Shown here piece by piece: positions 9,072 through 17,720 of a stretch of 44,145 bases of DNA. Position 1 is the first letter of the stretch, and the number at the start of each line of letters is the position of its first letter. The notes beneath the pieces were generated by a model. It was not told where the DNA came from and did not search any database. It saw nothing but the letters and a program-made list of their open reading frames with translations. The stretch is from Mycolicibacter icosiumassiliensis. GTDB lineage: Bacteria; Actinomycetota; Actinomycetes; Mycobacteriales; Mycobacteriaceae. The stretch spans positions 190,838-234,982 of the forward strand of contig NZ_LT546170.1 in NCBI RefSeq assembly GCF_900078685.2, in the 5' to 3' direction. The translations under genes were made by a program, and so were the position numbers.

Positions 9072-9982
9072 GGGTCCTCACGACGCCAGACCGTGGGCAG
9101 GTGAAGGCCGACTCCGTCGGCCTCGGCCAGCTCGCTGAGAACTTGCATCGTGACGTTGAGGTCGTCGCCGGCGTAGGGCAAGGCGCGCAACGGTTTTGAC
9201 AAAGGCAGGAAAAAGTCGTCCCAGTGGGTCAGCACCACCGTCGAAGCACCGACCGCGCGGACCGTCTCATTCCAGTAGTCGATTAGGTATTGCCGGGGCT
9301 GGATGCCGAGCTGGCCGATGCCCAGGTAGACCACCTCGGCGGCGCGGCCCGCCAGCGCCCCCGGGATATAGCCAGCGCTGCCCATGATCAGCAGGTTGCG
9401 TCCCGAGGGGCGGTGGGCCACCAACACCGACCAGGCCTCACCGCACTTGTAGGCGGAAGCCCGCACCGGTGGAACCACCGCGGCGGCGATCACGCCGGGG
9501 AACCGGTCTGGTGGGCAGTGCCGCGACTCGATGAGGGTGACGTCATAGGCGCCCAACGTGATGGGTTCGCCGGAAGCCGCGACGGTCAGGCGGTCCTCCG
9601 AGAGTCCGTGACCCCGGCCCACATTGGCCGTCGACTCGCCACCCACCAGCGTCGCACCGGTACGTTCGGCCACCACAGCGGAGTCCAGCGCGTGATCGAT
9701 ATGTGAGTGCAGGGGGATCACCGCTGCCAGCTTGTGCGCGCCGGCTCGGGCCAGGCAGGCGTCGATGCGGGCGGCCGACGGCGACACCTTGCGCAGGGCC
9801 ACCTGCGCCAGACTGGGCCGAGAGAAATAGCCGCCGGTCATCAGCGCCGATGACCCGTCGTCGATCAGCATGCTGGTCACGCCGAGCCACGTCACCGACA
9901 ACGGTGCGCCCGGCGCCGCGGGTGGGACATCGAACCGGTCGGCGTACCGGCCGATGTCGGGGCGGCCGAGCTTGAGGCGCAT
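9062..9982 (-). CDS. Metallo-beta-lactamase-fold hydrolase, left-arm copy
   Basis: A 306-aa protein identical to the right-arm copy, with the HSHIDH metal motif at residues 92-97. It starts 4 bp after the MFS gene on the same strand, so kstR, MFS, hydrolase and transporter read as one directional run. Confidence 0.87.
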   Translation of the reverse strand: MRLKLGRPDIGRYADRFDVPPAAPGAPLSVTWLGVTSMLIDDGSSALMTGGYFSRPSLAQVALRKVSPSAARIDACLARAGAHKLAAVIPLHSHIDHALDSAVVAERTGATLVGGESTANVGRGHGLSEDRLTVAASGEPITLGAYDVTLIESRHCPPDRFPGVIAAAVVPPVRASAYKCGEAWSVLVAHRPSGRNLLIMGSAGYIPGALAGRAAEVVYLGIGQLGIQPRQYLIDYWNETVRAVGASTVVLTHWDDFFLPLSKPLRALPYAGDDLNVTMQVLSELAEADGVGLHLPTVWRREDPWA

Positions 9983-9986
9983 CCGC

Positions 9987-11264
9987 TTAGGCTAACGGGG
10001 CTGCGGTCCGGCCGCTGATCCCGGCCGTCTCGGGCATGGCGGTCAGGTAGAGCACGAAACCGGCGCCGGCCACCGCCGCCAGGGTGAAGAACGCCGCGTC
10101 GTAGCCTGCGGCCGACACGATCTCGCCGGCGACGAAGTTCGACAATGCGGCGCCCACCCCCCAGGCGGTAGTAATCGCCCCCAGGCTCACGTTGAATCGG
10201 CCGGTTCCATGCGTGACATCCTGTACGACCAGCGGGAACAGCGCACCGAAGATGCCCGCTCCCACCCCGTCGAGCAACTGCACCCCGACCAGCCAGTAAG
10301 AGTTGTCCCATACCGGGTAGAGCAGCCCGCGCACGGTCAGCACGGCGAATCCGACCAGGAAGATCGGCTTGCGGCCCCAGACGTCGGCTTTGGCGCCCGT
10401 CAGATACGCCACTGGAACCATGACCAGCTGCGCGGCCACGATGCACGCCGCCATCAGCGCGGTGCCTATCTCGGTGTTGACCAGCGCCAGTTCCTGACCG
10501 ACCAACGGCAGCATCGCCGCATTGGCGAAATGGAAGATCACCACCGTCGCGGCGAACACCAGCAGGTGGCGGTTGTGCAGCAGCGCCGCGAATCCCGATG
10601 GCTGTCCATGCGGCTGGCCCGCCAGATGGTCCATGCCCCGAGCTACGTCGTGATCGATCGCCGATCCGGGAACACGCAGGGTGGCCACCACACTGAGTGC
10701 AGCCATGGCGGCCAGCACCCAGAACACCACGATCGGGCCGTAGAAGTAGGCCAGGGCGCCGGTGGCGGCCGCGGTCGCGGCATTACCCGCGTGGTTGAAC
10801 GATTCGTTGCGGCCAATACGTTTCGCGAACAGACGTGGGCCGACCACGCCGAGAGTGATCGCGGCCAGCGCCGGTGCGAACACCGAACCCGCGATGCCGG
10901 TCAGCAACTGCAACGCCGCGACGCTGTAGAAGTCGGGGAACAGCGGCATCGCCAATGCCGCCGCCGTGACGGCCAGTGCACCGACCACCAGCAATGCTCG
11001 CTTGGCCGTGGTGCGGTCGACCAGCGCGCCCACCGGGGTCTGCGCCACGACCGCGGCGACGCCGCCGATCGCCATTACCAGGCCGATCGATGCCTGGTCC
11101 CAATTGTGGGTCACCAAGAGGTAGATCGACAGGTAGGGCCCAAGGCCGTCCCGTACATCGGCCAGCGTGAAGTTCAACAGGTCCAGCGCATGCGCCAGCC
11201 GGCGCGGGATCGGGTCCGTCACCGAGACAGGCACTGGTTCTGGATCTCCTGAACCGGTGGGCAT
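9987..11264 (-). CDS. MFS permease, left-arm copy
   Basis: A 425-aa product identical to the right-arm copy when started at ATG 11264. An alternative GTG at 11234 has an AGGAG about 11 nt upstream. It begins 17 bp beyond the kstR stop. Confidence 0.83.
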   Translation of the reverse strand: MPTGSGDPEPVPVSVTDPIPRRLAHALDLLNFTLADVRDGLGPYLSIYLLVTHNWDQASIGLVMAIGGVAAVVAQTPVGALVDRTTAKRALLVVGALAVTAAALAMPLFPDFYSVAALQLLTGIAGSVFAPALAAITLGVVGPRLFAKRIGRNESFNHAGNAATAAATGALAYFYGPIVVFWVLAAMAALSVVATLRVPGSAIDHDVARGMDHLAGQPHGQPSGFAALLHNRHLLVFAATVVIFHFANAAMLPLVGQELALVNTEIGTALMAACIVAAQLVMVPVAYLTGAKADVWGRKPIFLVGFAVLTVRGLLYPVWDNSYWLVGVQLLDGVGAGIFGALFPLVVQDVTHGTGRFNVSLGAITTAWGVGAALSNFVAGEIVSAAGYDAAFFTLAAVAGAGFVLYLTAMPETAGISGRTAAPLA

Positions 11265-11281
11265 AGTCGTAATACTGAGGT

Positions 11282-11950
11282 CTAAACCTTGGGACTGTCG
11301 TCGTCGCCGATCAGCAACCTCACAGCCAAGTCCAGCCGGGTGCTGAAATCGGTGGCCGACGCCCGCCGGGTCAGCCAGGCGAGCAGGTTGGACAGCCACA
11401 CATCCGAGATCACCCGGGAGATGTGGTACTGCTCCTCGGTCGGCTCGCCGTCGCTCATTGCCCCGGCGAACATCGAGTCGATCAATTTCTGGACGTGGTC
11501 GACTTCGCCGGCCGCCGAGGCGTCGGCGAAGACATACGCCCGGGTCATCGCCTCAGTGAGCAGCGGGTTGCGCTGCATGGCGCGGTTGAGTTTGTTGACC
11601 ACCAGGTTGAGCCGCTGGTGGCGGGTGGTTGCGGCAAACGTCGCCGGGTCGGTTTTGGTGTCCACCCGCGCGATCTCCCGGCCCATCGCCGAGACCAGCA
11701 GGTGAACCTTCGACGGGAAGTAGCGGTACAGGGTGCCGACAGCCACATCCGCGCGGTCGGCGACCGCGCGCATCTGCACCGCGTCGTAACCGCCCTTGGA
11801 GGCGATCGCCAGCGTCGCGTCGAGGATGCGCTTGCGGCGTTCGCGCTGCGCTTCGGAGCCCAGGTCAGATTCGGTCAGCACAGCGACGTTGACCACCTCG
11901 CGCGGTTGGCTGGCAGATCCGCGGCCTGCGGTGCCCTCAGCTGACGACAT
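11282..11950 (-). CDS. kstR: TetR-family sterol regulator KstR, left-arm copy
   Basis: A 222-aa protein identical to the right-arm copy, reading away from the operator at 12090-12103. ATG 11950 follows a GGAGGGAG stretch. A GTG 18 codons in would give a protein closer to the roughly 199-aa M. tuberculosis length. Confidence 0.9.
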   Translation of the reverse strand: MSSAEGTAGRGSASQPREVVNVAVLTESDLGSEAQRERRKRILDATLAIASKGGYDAVQMRAVADRADVAVGTLYRYFPSKVHLLVSAMGREIARVDTKTDPATFAATTRHQRLNLVVNKLNRAMQRNPLLTEAMTRAYVFADASAAGEVDHVQKLIDSMFAGAMSDGEPTEEQYHISRVISDVWLSNLLAWLTRRASATDFSTRLDLAVRLLIGDDDSPKV

Positions 11951-12089
11951 GTGCTGCGCGGCTCCCTCCGTCGATCTATTGGCCCATAACGATACGCACC
12001 GCGTAGTTGAATTTCGCACTCCCGACATCGGCCGGACCCAACGTGTCCAGCCAGAACGGTTCGACTTGACGCTCGGACGCTGGCACTAT

Positions 12090-12103
12090 TAGAACACGTT
12101 CTA
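12090..12103. promoter_or_regulatory. KstR operator (left copy)
   Basis: TAGAACACGTTCTA is a perfect 14-bp palindrome. It contains the AAC/GTT half-sites of the known KstR operator and lies between the divergent kstR and fadE34 starts (140 and 65 bp away). It is positioned to control both genes. Confidence 0.88.
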
Positions 12104-12167
12104 GTGGTTGGTGGGGGTGTTCGTGACCCGCCTCTCTCAAGCCCATCTCGACCCCGAGGAGCCCAGC

Positions 12168-14318
12168 GTGTCAGTGAAGACCACGGAGACCAGTGCCGCC
12201 GACCAGCTCGCTGCCCGCGAGCTGGTCCGCGACTGGGCCGCCGCTGCGGGCACCGCCGAGGCGATTCGTGCCGCGGAATTGGGTGAAACCGATTCCTGGC
12301 GAGCCGTTTTCGCGCGCCTGGCCGACTTGGGCCTGTTCGGAGTGGCGGTGCCCGAGGAGTTCGGCGGGGCCGGTGGGCGACTCGAAGACCTCTGCGCGAT
12401 GGTCGACGAGGCCGCCAAGGCCCTGGTGCCCGGGCCGGTGGCGACCACGGCGCTGGCCACCCTGGTGGTTACCGATCCGGCCCTCGCGGAAGCTCTGGCG
12501 GCCGGTGAACGGGTTGCCGGCGTGGTGACTGACCCGTCCGCGACGGCGGTGAGCTTCGATGCGGCGGCCGGTGCGGCCTCCGGCACCGCTGAGCGGGTGC
12601 TCGGCGCCACCGCCGACGGGCTGCTGCTGTTGCCGGCCGGTAAGGAGGGCCAAGACGGTCAGGCCTGGGTGCTGGTGGATGCCCGTGATCAGGGCGTGAA
12701 CGTCGAACCGCTGGCCGCCACCGACTTCTCCCGACCGCTGGCCAAGGTGACGTTGTCGGCAGCGCCGGCGGTGCTCCTGGAGGCCGGCACCCGGGTAGAG
12801 AATCTGGTGGTCACGGTGCTGGCTGCCGAAGCTGCCGGGGTCGCCCGCTGGGCGTTGGACACCGCCGTCGAATACGCCAAGGTGCGTGAACAGTTCGGCA
12901 AGCCGATCGGCAGCTTCCAGGCCATCAAGCACCTGTGTGCAGAGATGCTGTGCCGGGCCGACCAGGCCGCGGTGGCGGCCAGCGATGTGGCGCGCGCCGC
13001 CGCCGATCCCGATGACCAGCAGTTCGCGATCGCGGCCGCGGTTGCCGCCGCGATCTGTATCGACGCCGCCAAGGCCAACGCCAAGGACTGCATTCAGGTG
13101 CTCGGCGGCATCGGCATTACCTGGGAGCACGACGCGCACCTGTACCTGCGCCGGGCCTACGGCATCGGGCAGGCACTGGGCGGGCCGCAGCGTTGGCTGC
13201 GCCGTACCGCCGCACTGACCCGCGACGGGCTGCGCCGCCGGCTGGAGGTCGAGTTGGGTGAGGCCACTGACATCCGGCCCGAGATCGCTGCGGAGGTGGC
13301 GCGCATTGCGGACTTGCCGACCGAGGCGCGTCAAGTGGCGCTGGCCGAATCGGGACTGCTGGCGCCGCACTGGCCGGCTCCCTATGGCCGCGCTGCCGGC
13401 CCCGCCGAGCAGTTGGTGATCGACCAGGAACTCGCCGCGGCCGGCGTCGGGCGTCCCGACCTGGTGGTCGGCTGGTGGGCGGCCCCGACGATTCTTGAGC
13501 ACGGCACGCCCGAGCAGATCGAGCGCTTCATCCCGGCCACCCTGACCGGCGAGATCTTCTGGTGCCAGCTGTTCTCCGAGCCCGGTGCCGGCTCGGACCT
13601 GGCGGCGCTGCGCACCAAAGCAGTGAAGGTGGACGGCGGCTGGCGGCTGACCGGTCAGAAGGTGTGGACGTCGCGAGCCCACGACTCGCAGTGGGGCGTC
13701 TGCCTGGCCAGAACCGATGCCGAAGCTCCCAAACATAAGGGCATCACCTACTTTCTGGTCGATATGGCCGCCGAGGGCATCGACATCCGGCCGCTGCGTG
13801 AGATCACCGGCGAGGCCCTGTTCAACGAGGTCTTCCTCGACGACGTATTCGTCCCCGACGAGCAGGTGGTCGGCGGCGTCAACGACGGCTGGCGGCTGGC
13901 CCGCACCACGTTGGCCAACGAGCGCGTCGCGATTGCCGGGGGAACCGCGCTGGGCAATCCGATGGAGGAGCTGCTCAAGACCCTGGCGGATCGGGAACCC
14001 GACACCGCCACCGCTGAGCGGCTGGCCCGGCTGATCATTGCCGCGCAGGCGGGATCACTGCTGGATCAACGCATCGCCCAGCTTGCCGTCGGCGGCCAAG
14101 ACCCCGGCTCGGAGTCTTCGGTACGCAAGCTCATCGGGGTGCGCTATCGCCAGGAGTTGGCCGAGTTCCGGATGGATGTGGCCGAGGGGGCCGGTGCGGT
14201 GGCCGGATGCGAAGTGCACGACTTCCTCAACACCCGGTGCCTGTCGATCGCCGGGGGCACCGAGCAGATCCTGCTGACGCTGGCCGCCGAGCGGCTGCTG
14301 GGGCTGCCGCGCGGGTAG
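12168..14318 (+). CDS. fadE34: Two-domain acyl-CoA dehydrogenase FadE34, left-arm copy
   Basis: A 716-aa protein identical to the right-arm copy. GTG 12168 follows GAGGA at 12156-12160 and gives the family length; the upstream in-frame GTG at 12108 has no ribosome binding site. Transcription runs toward the palindrome centre and would meet transcription from the other copy head-on. Confidence 0.92.
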   Translation: MSVKTTETSAADQLAARELVRDWAAAAGTAEAIRAAELGETDSWRAVFARLADLGLFGVAVPEEFGGAGGRLEDLCAMVDEAAKALVPGPVATTALATLVVTDPALAEALAAGERVAGVVTDPSATAVSFDAAAGAASGTAERVLGATADGLLLLPAGKEGQDGQAWVLVDARDQGVNVEPLAATDFSRPLAKVTLSAAPAVLLEAGTRVENLVVTVLAAEAAGVARWALDTAVEYAKVREQFGKPIGSFQAIKHLCAEMLCRADQAAVAASDVARAAADPDDQQFAIAAAVAAAICIDAAKANAKDCIQVLGGIGITWEHDAHLYLRRAYGIGQALGGPQRWLRRTAALTRDGLRRRLEVELGEATDIRPEIAAEVARIADLPTEARQVALAESGLLAPHWPAPYGRAAGPAEQLVIDQELAAAGVGRPDLVVGWWAAPTILEHGTPEQIERFIPATLTGEIFWCQLFSEPGAGSDLAALRTKAVKVDGGWRLTGQKVWTSRAHDSQWGVCLARTDAEAPKHKGITYFLVDMAAEGIDIRPLREITGEALFNEVFLDDVFVPDEQVVGGVNDGWRLARTTLANERVAIAGGTALGNPMEELLKTLADREPDTATAERLARLIIAAQAGSLLDQRIAQLAVGGQDPGSESSVRKLIGVRYRQELAEFRMDVAEGAGAVAGCEVHDFLNTRCLSIAGGTEQILLTLAAERLLGLPRG

Positions 14319-14376
14319 CTTTCCGTCACCGCGGGTACCCCACTGTCGGAATCGCCGCCGACGAACGGAGTCCTGG

Positions 14377-14492
14377 GTGCCTAGCCGAATCGCGGACATC
14401 GACCGCCTGATATCCGGTGTGCATTACGACCCGCATGCGATCCTCGGAGCCCACGACAACGGTAAACGCACCGTGATCCGAACGCTGCGCCC
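14377..14492 (+). pseudogene. glgB: 5' fragment of a glgB-like gene, left of the axis
   Basis: From GTG 14377 (GGAG about 7 nt upstream) the frame encodes about 38 residues including HYDPHAILGAH and TVIRTLRPGA. These resemble the start of mycobacterial 1,4-alpha-glucan branching enzyme, which has HxPHxILGAHEY and HTVIRAFRP-type sequence there. A full enzyme has roughly 730 residues. The frame then crosses the palindrome axis, reads its own reverse complement and stops at 14602-14604. The gene is therefore truncated by the mirror junction, not by a normal stop. The family call rests on about 25 residues. Confidence 0.6.
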
Positions 14493-14512
14493 GGGCGCAG
14501 CGTTCGGATCAC
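14473..14512. repeat. Zero-spacer centre of the palindrome
   Basis: The axis lies between 14492 and 14493, in CGCCCGGGCG. No unpaired base separates the arms. Both strands read the same outward from here, through the start of a glgB-like gene (about 116 nt on each side) and then fadE34. A spacer-free axis is typical of fold-back reads or chimeras. Replicating inverted duplications usually keep an asymmetric spacer. Confidence 0.95.
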
Positions 14513-14608
14513 GGTGCGTTTACCGTTGTCGTGGGCTCCGAGGATCGCATGCGGGTCGTAATGCACACCGGATATCAGGCGGTCGATGTCCGCGATTCGG
14601 CTAGGCAC
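14493..14608 (-). pseudogene. glgB: 5' fragment of a glgB-like gene, right of the axis
   Basis: The mirror copy starts at GTG 14608, 58 bp after the fadE34 stop on the same strand. It is cut at the axis after about 38 codons and then runs into the left arm until a stop at 14381. In M. tuberculosis glgB lies elsewhere (next to glgE), so either this genome has a second glgB here or the order after fadE34 differs. The rest of the gene is not in the window. Confidence 0.6.
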
Positions 14609-14666
14609 CCAGGACTCCGTTCGTCGGCGGCGATTCCGACAGTGGGGTACCCGCGGTGACGGAAAG

Positions 14667-16817
14667 CTACCCGCGCGGCAGCCCCAGCAGCCGCTCGGCG
14701 GCCAGCGTCAGCAGGATCTGCTCGGTGCCCCCGGCGATCGACAGGCACCGGGTGTTGAGGAAGTCGTGCACTTCGCATCCGGCCACCGCACCGGCCCCCT
14801 CGGCCACATCCATCCGGAACTCGGCCAACTCCTGGCGATAGCGCACCCCGATGAGCTTGCGTACCGAAGACTCCGAGCCGGGGTCTTGGCCGCCGACGGC
14901 AAGCTGGGCGATGCGTTGATCCAGCAGTGATCCCGCCTGCGCGGCAATGATCAGCCGGGCCAGCCGCTCAGCGGTGGCGGTGTCGGGTTCCCGATCCGCC
15001 AGGGTCTTGAGCAGCTCCTCCATCGGATTGCCCAGCGCGGTTCCCCCGGCAATCGCGACGCGCTCGTTGGCCAACGTGGTGCGGGCCAGCCGCCAGCCGT
15101 CGTTGACGCCGCCGACCACCTGCTCGTCGGGGACGAATACGTCGTCGAGGAAGACCTCGTTGAACAGGGCCTCGCCGGTGATCTCACGCAGCGGCCGGAT
15201 GTCGATGCCCTCGGCGGCCATATCGACCAGAAAGTAGGTGATGCCCTTATGTTTGGGAGCTTCGGCATCGGTTCTGGCCAGGCAGACGCCCCACTGCGAG
15301 TCGTGGGCTCGCGACGTCCACACCTTCTGACCGGTCAGCCGCCAGCCGCCGTCCACCTTCACTGCTTTGGTGCGCAGCGCCGCCAGGTCCGAGCCGGCAC
15401 CGGGCTCGGAGAACAGCTGGCACCAGAAGATCTCGCCGGTCAGGGTGGCCGGGATGAAGCGCTCGATCTGCTCGGGCGTGCCGTGCTCAAGAATCGTCGG
15501 GGCCGCCCACCAGCCGACCACCAGGTCGGGACGCCCGACGCCGGCCGCGGCGAGTTCCTGGTCGATCACCAACTGCTCGGCGGGGCCGGCAGCGCGGCCA
15601 TAGGGAGCCGGCCAGTGCGGCGCCAGCAGTCCCGATTCGGCCAGCGCCACTTGACGCGCCTCGGTCGGCAAGTCCGCAATGCGCGCCACCTCCGCAGCGA
15701 TCTCGGGCCGGATGTCAGTGGCCTCACCCAACTCGACCTCCAGCCGGCGGCGCAGCCCGTCGCGGGTCAGTGCGGCGGTACGGCGCAGCCAACGCTGCGG
15801 CCCGCCCAGTGCCTGCCCGATGCCGTAGGCCCGGCGCAGGTACAGGTGCGCGTCGTGCTCCCAGGTAATGCCGATGCCGCCGAGCACCTGAATGCAGTCC
15901 TTGGCGTTGGCCTTGGCGGCGTCGATACAGATCGCGGCGGCAACCGCGGCCGCGATCGCGAACTGCTGGTCATCGGGATCGGCGGCGGCGCGCGCCACAT
16001 CGCTGGCCGCCACCGCGGCCTGGTCGGCCCGGCACAGCATCTCTGCACACAGGTGCTTGATGGCCTGGAAGCTGCCGATCGGCTTGCCGAACTGTTCACG
16101 CACCTTGGCGTATTCGACGGCGGTGTCCAACGCCCAGCGGGCGACCCCGGCAGCTTCGGCAGCCAGCACCGTGACCACCAGATTCTCTACCCGGGTGCCG
16201 GCCTCCAGGAGCACCGCCGGCGCTGCCGACAACGTCACCTTGGCCAGCGGTCGGGAGAAGTCGGTGGCGGCCAGCGGTTCGACGTTCACGCCCTGATCAC
16301 GGGCATCCACCAGCACCCAGGCCTGACCGTCTTGGCCCTCCTTACCGGCCGGCAACAGCAGCAGCCCGTCGGCGGTGGCGCCGAGCACCCGCTCAGCGGT
16401 GCCGGAGGCCGCACCGGCCGCCGCATCGAAGCTCACCGCCGTCGCGGACGGGTCAGTCACCACGCCGGCAACCCGTTCACCGGCCGCCAGAGCTTCCGCG
16501 AGGGCCGGATCGGTAACCACCAGGGTGGCCAGCGCCGTGGTCGCCACCGGCCCGGGCACCAGGGCCTTGGCGGCCTCGTCGACCATCGCGCAGAGGTCTT
16601 CGAGTCGCCCACCGGCCCCGCCGAACTCCTCGGGCACCGCCACTCCGAACAGGCCCAAGTCGGCCAGGCGCGCGAAAACGGCTCGCCAGGAATCGGTTTC
16701 ACCCAATTCCGCGGCACGAATCGCCTCGGCGGTGCCCGCAGCGGCGGCCCAGTCGCGGACCAGCTCGCGGGCAGCGAGCTGGTCGGCGGCACTGGTCTCC
16801 GTGGTCTTCACTGACAC
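14667..16817 (-). CDS. fadE34: Two-domain acyl-CoA dehydrogenase FadE34
   Basis: This is a FAD-dependent dehydrogenase that introduces the alpha,beta double bond in CoA thioesters. The M. tuberculosis FadE34 belongs to the KstR regulon and acts in degradation of sterol side chains. The 716-aa protein fuses two acyl-CoA dehydrogenase halves. The first covers about residues 5-345 with QFGKPIGSFQAIKH from residue 242 and LGGIGITWEHD after it. The second covers about 370-716 with the signature FSEPGAGSD near 470 and GGTEQI with Glu699 near the end. The start at GTG 16817 is set by GAGGA 7 nt upstream. It diverges from kstR across a perfect KstR operator, so repression by KstR and induction by sterol-derived CoA esters are likely. 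Confidence 0.93.
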   Translation of the reverse strand: MSVKTTETSAADQLAARELVRDWAAAAGTAEAIRAAELGETDSWRAVFARLADLGLFGVAVPEEFGGAGGRLEDLCAMVDEAAKALVPGPVATTALATLVVTDPALAEALAAGERVAGVVTDPSATAVSFDAAAGAASGTAERVLGATADGLLLLPAGKEGQDGQAWVLVDARDQGVNVEPLAATDFSRPLAKVTLSAAPAVLLEAGTRVENLVVTVLAAEAAGVARWALDTAVEYAKVREQFGKPIGSFQAIKHLCAEMLCRADQAAVAASDVARAAADPDDQQFAIAAAVAAAICIDAAKANAKDCIQVLGGIGITWEHDAHLYLRRAYGIGQALGGPQRWLRRTAALTRDGLRRRLEVELGEATDIRPEIAAEVARIADLPTEARQVALAESGLLAPHWPAPYGRAAGPAEQLVIDQELAAAGVGRPDLVVGWWAAPTILEHGTPEQIERFIPATLTGEIFWCQLFSEPGAGSDLAALRTKAVKVDGGWRLTGQKVWTSRAHDSQWGVCLARTDAEAPKHKGITYFLVDMAAEGIDIRPLREITGEALFNEVFLDDVFVPDEQVVGGVNDGWRLARTTLANERVAIAGGTALGNPMEELLKTLADREPDTATAERLARLIIAAQAGSLLDQRIAQLAVGGQDPGSESSVRKLIGVRYRQELAEFRMDVAEGAGAVAGCEVHDFLNTRCLSIAGGTEQILLTLAAERLLGLPRG

Positions 16818-16881
16818 GCTGGGCTCCTCGGGGTCGAGATGGGCTTGAGAGAGGCGGGTCACGAACACCCCCACCAACCAC

Positions 16882-16895
16882 TAGAACGTGTTCTA
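16882..16895. promoter_or_regulatory. KstR operator (right copy)
   Basis: The same 14-bp perfect palindrome TAGAACGTGTTCTA, 65 bp upstream of fadE34 and 140 bp upstream of kstR. It implies KstR autoregulation and repression of fadE34, as known in other mycobacteria. Confidence 0.88.
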
Positions 16896-17034
16896 ATAGT
16901 GCCAGCGTCCGAGCGTCAAGTCGAACCGTTCTGGCTGGACACGTTGGGTCCGGCCGATGTCGGGAGTGCGAAATTCAACTACGCGGTGCGTATCGTTATG
17001 GGCCAATAGATCGACGGAGGGAGCCGCGCAGCAC

Positions 17035-17703
17035 ATGTCGTCAGCTGAGGGCACCGCAGGCCGCGGATCTGCCAGCCAACCGCGCGAGGTGGTCAACGTC
17101 GCTGTGCTGACCGAATCTGACCTGGGCTCCGAAGCGCAGCGCGAACGCCGCAAGCGCATCCTCGACGCGACGCTGGCGATCGCCTCCAAGGGCGGTTACG
17201 ACGCGGTGCAGATGCGCGCGGTCGCCGACCGCGCGGATGTGGCTGTCGGCACCCTGTACCGCTACTTCCCGTCGAAGGTTCACCTGCTGGTCTCGGCGAT
17301 GGGCCGGGAGATCGCGCGGGTGGACACCAAAACCGACCCGGCGACGTTTGCCGCAACCACCCGCCACCAGCGGCTCAACCTGGTGGTCAACAAACTCAAC
17401 CGCGCCATGCAGCGCAACCCGCTGCTCACTGAGGCGATGACCCGGGCGTATGTCTTCGCCGACGCCTCGGCGGCCGGCGAAGTCGACCACGTCCAGAAAT
17501 TGATCGACTCGATGTTCGCCGGGGCAATGAGCGACGGCGAGCCGACCGAGGAGCAGTACCACATCTCCCGGGTGATCTCGGATGTGTGGCTGTCCAACCT
17601 GCTCGCCTGGCTGACCCGGCGGGCGTCGGCCACCGATTTCAGCACCCGGCTGGACTTGGCTGTGAGGTTGCTGATCGGCGACGACGACAGTCCCAAGGTT
17701 TAG
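17035..17703 (+). CDS. kstR: TetR-family repressor of cholesterol catabolism, KstR
   Basis: KstR represses the cholesterol degradation regulon and is released by CoA thioesters of early sterol intermediates. The 222-aa protein has a TetR DNA-binding domain at about residues 38-86, with MRAVADRADVAVGTLYRYFPSK as the helix-turn-helix region. A well-conserved ligand domain follows, with RNPLLTEAMTRAYVFADASAA and VWLSNLLAWLTRRASATD. ATG 17035 is chosen for the GGAGGGAG about 12 nt upstream; the first 20 or so residues are poorly conserved in the family and a later GTG (17089) is possible. Its operator lies between it and fadE34. The MFS gene follows 17 bp downstream. Confidence 0.93.
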   Translation: MSSAEGTAGRGSASQPREVVNVAVLTESDLGSEAQRERRKRILDATLAIASKGGYDAVQMRAVADRADVAVGTLYRYFPSKVHLLVSAMGREIARVDTKTDPATFAATTRHQRLNLVVNKLNRAMQRNPLLTEAMTRAYVFADASAAGEVDHVQKLIDSMFAGAMSDGEPTEEQYHISRVISDVWLSNLLAWLTRRASATDFSTRLDLAVRLLIGDDDSPKV

Positions 17704-17720
17704 ACCTCAGTATTACGACT

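Larger units (their letters stand above)
1..14492 (+). repeat. Left arm of a 29-kb inverted repeat
   Basis: This arm is the reverse complement of 14493-28981. The pairing rule is x with 28985-x, changing to 28982-x left of about base 261 because of a 3-nt indel. All gene copies I compared translate identically except radA, and one base differs upstream of lpqE (1772 against 27213). Identity runs to the first base of the window, so the true outer end of this arm is not visible. It may be the end of a contig. Confidence 0.97.

Noticed and set aside
12171..13736. A 521-codon open frame opposite fadE34 (and its mirror at 15249-16814)
   Set aside because: It is a shadow of the real gene, with no start signal and an Arg/Gly/His-rich composition.
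14377..14604. A 75-codon open frame crossing the palindrome centre, with an identical partner on the other strand
   Set aside because: The second half is the complement of the first half and has no independent coding sense; only the first 38 or so codons look like a real gene start.
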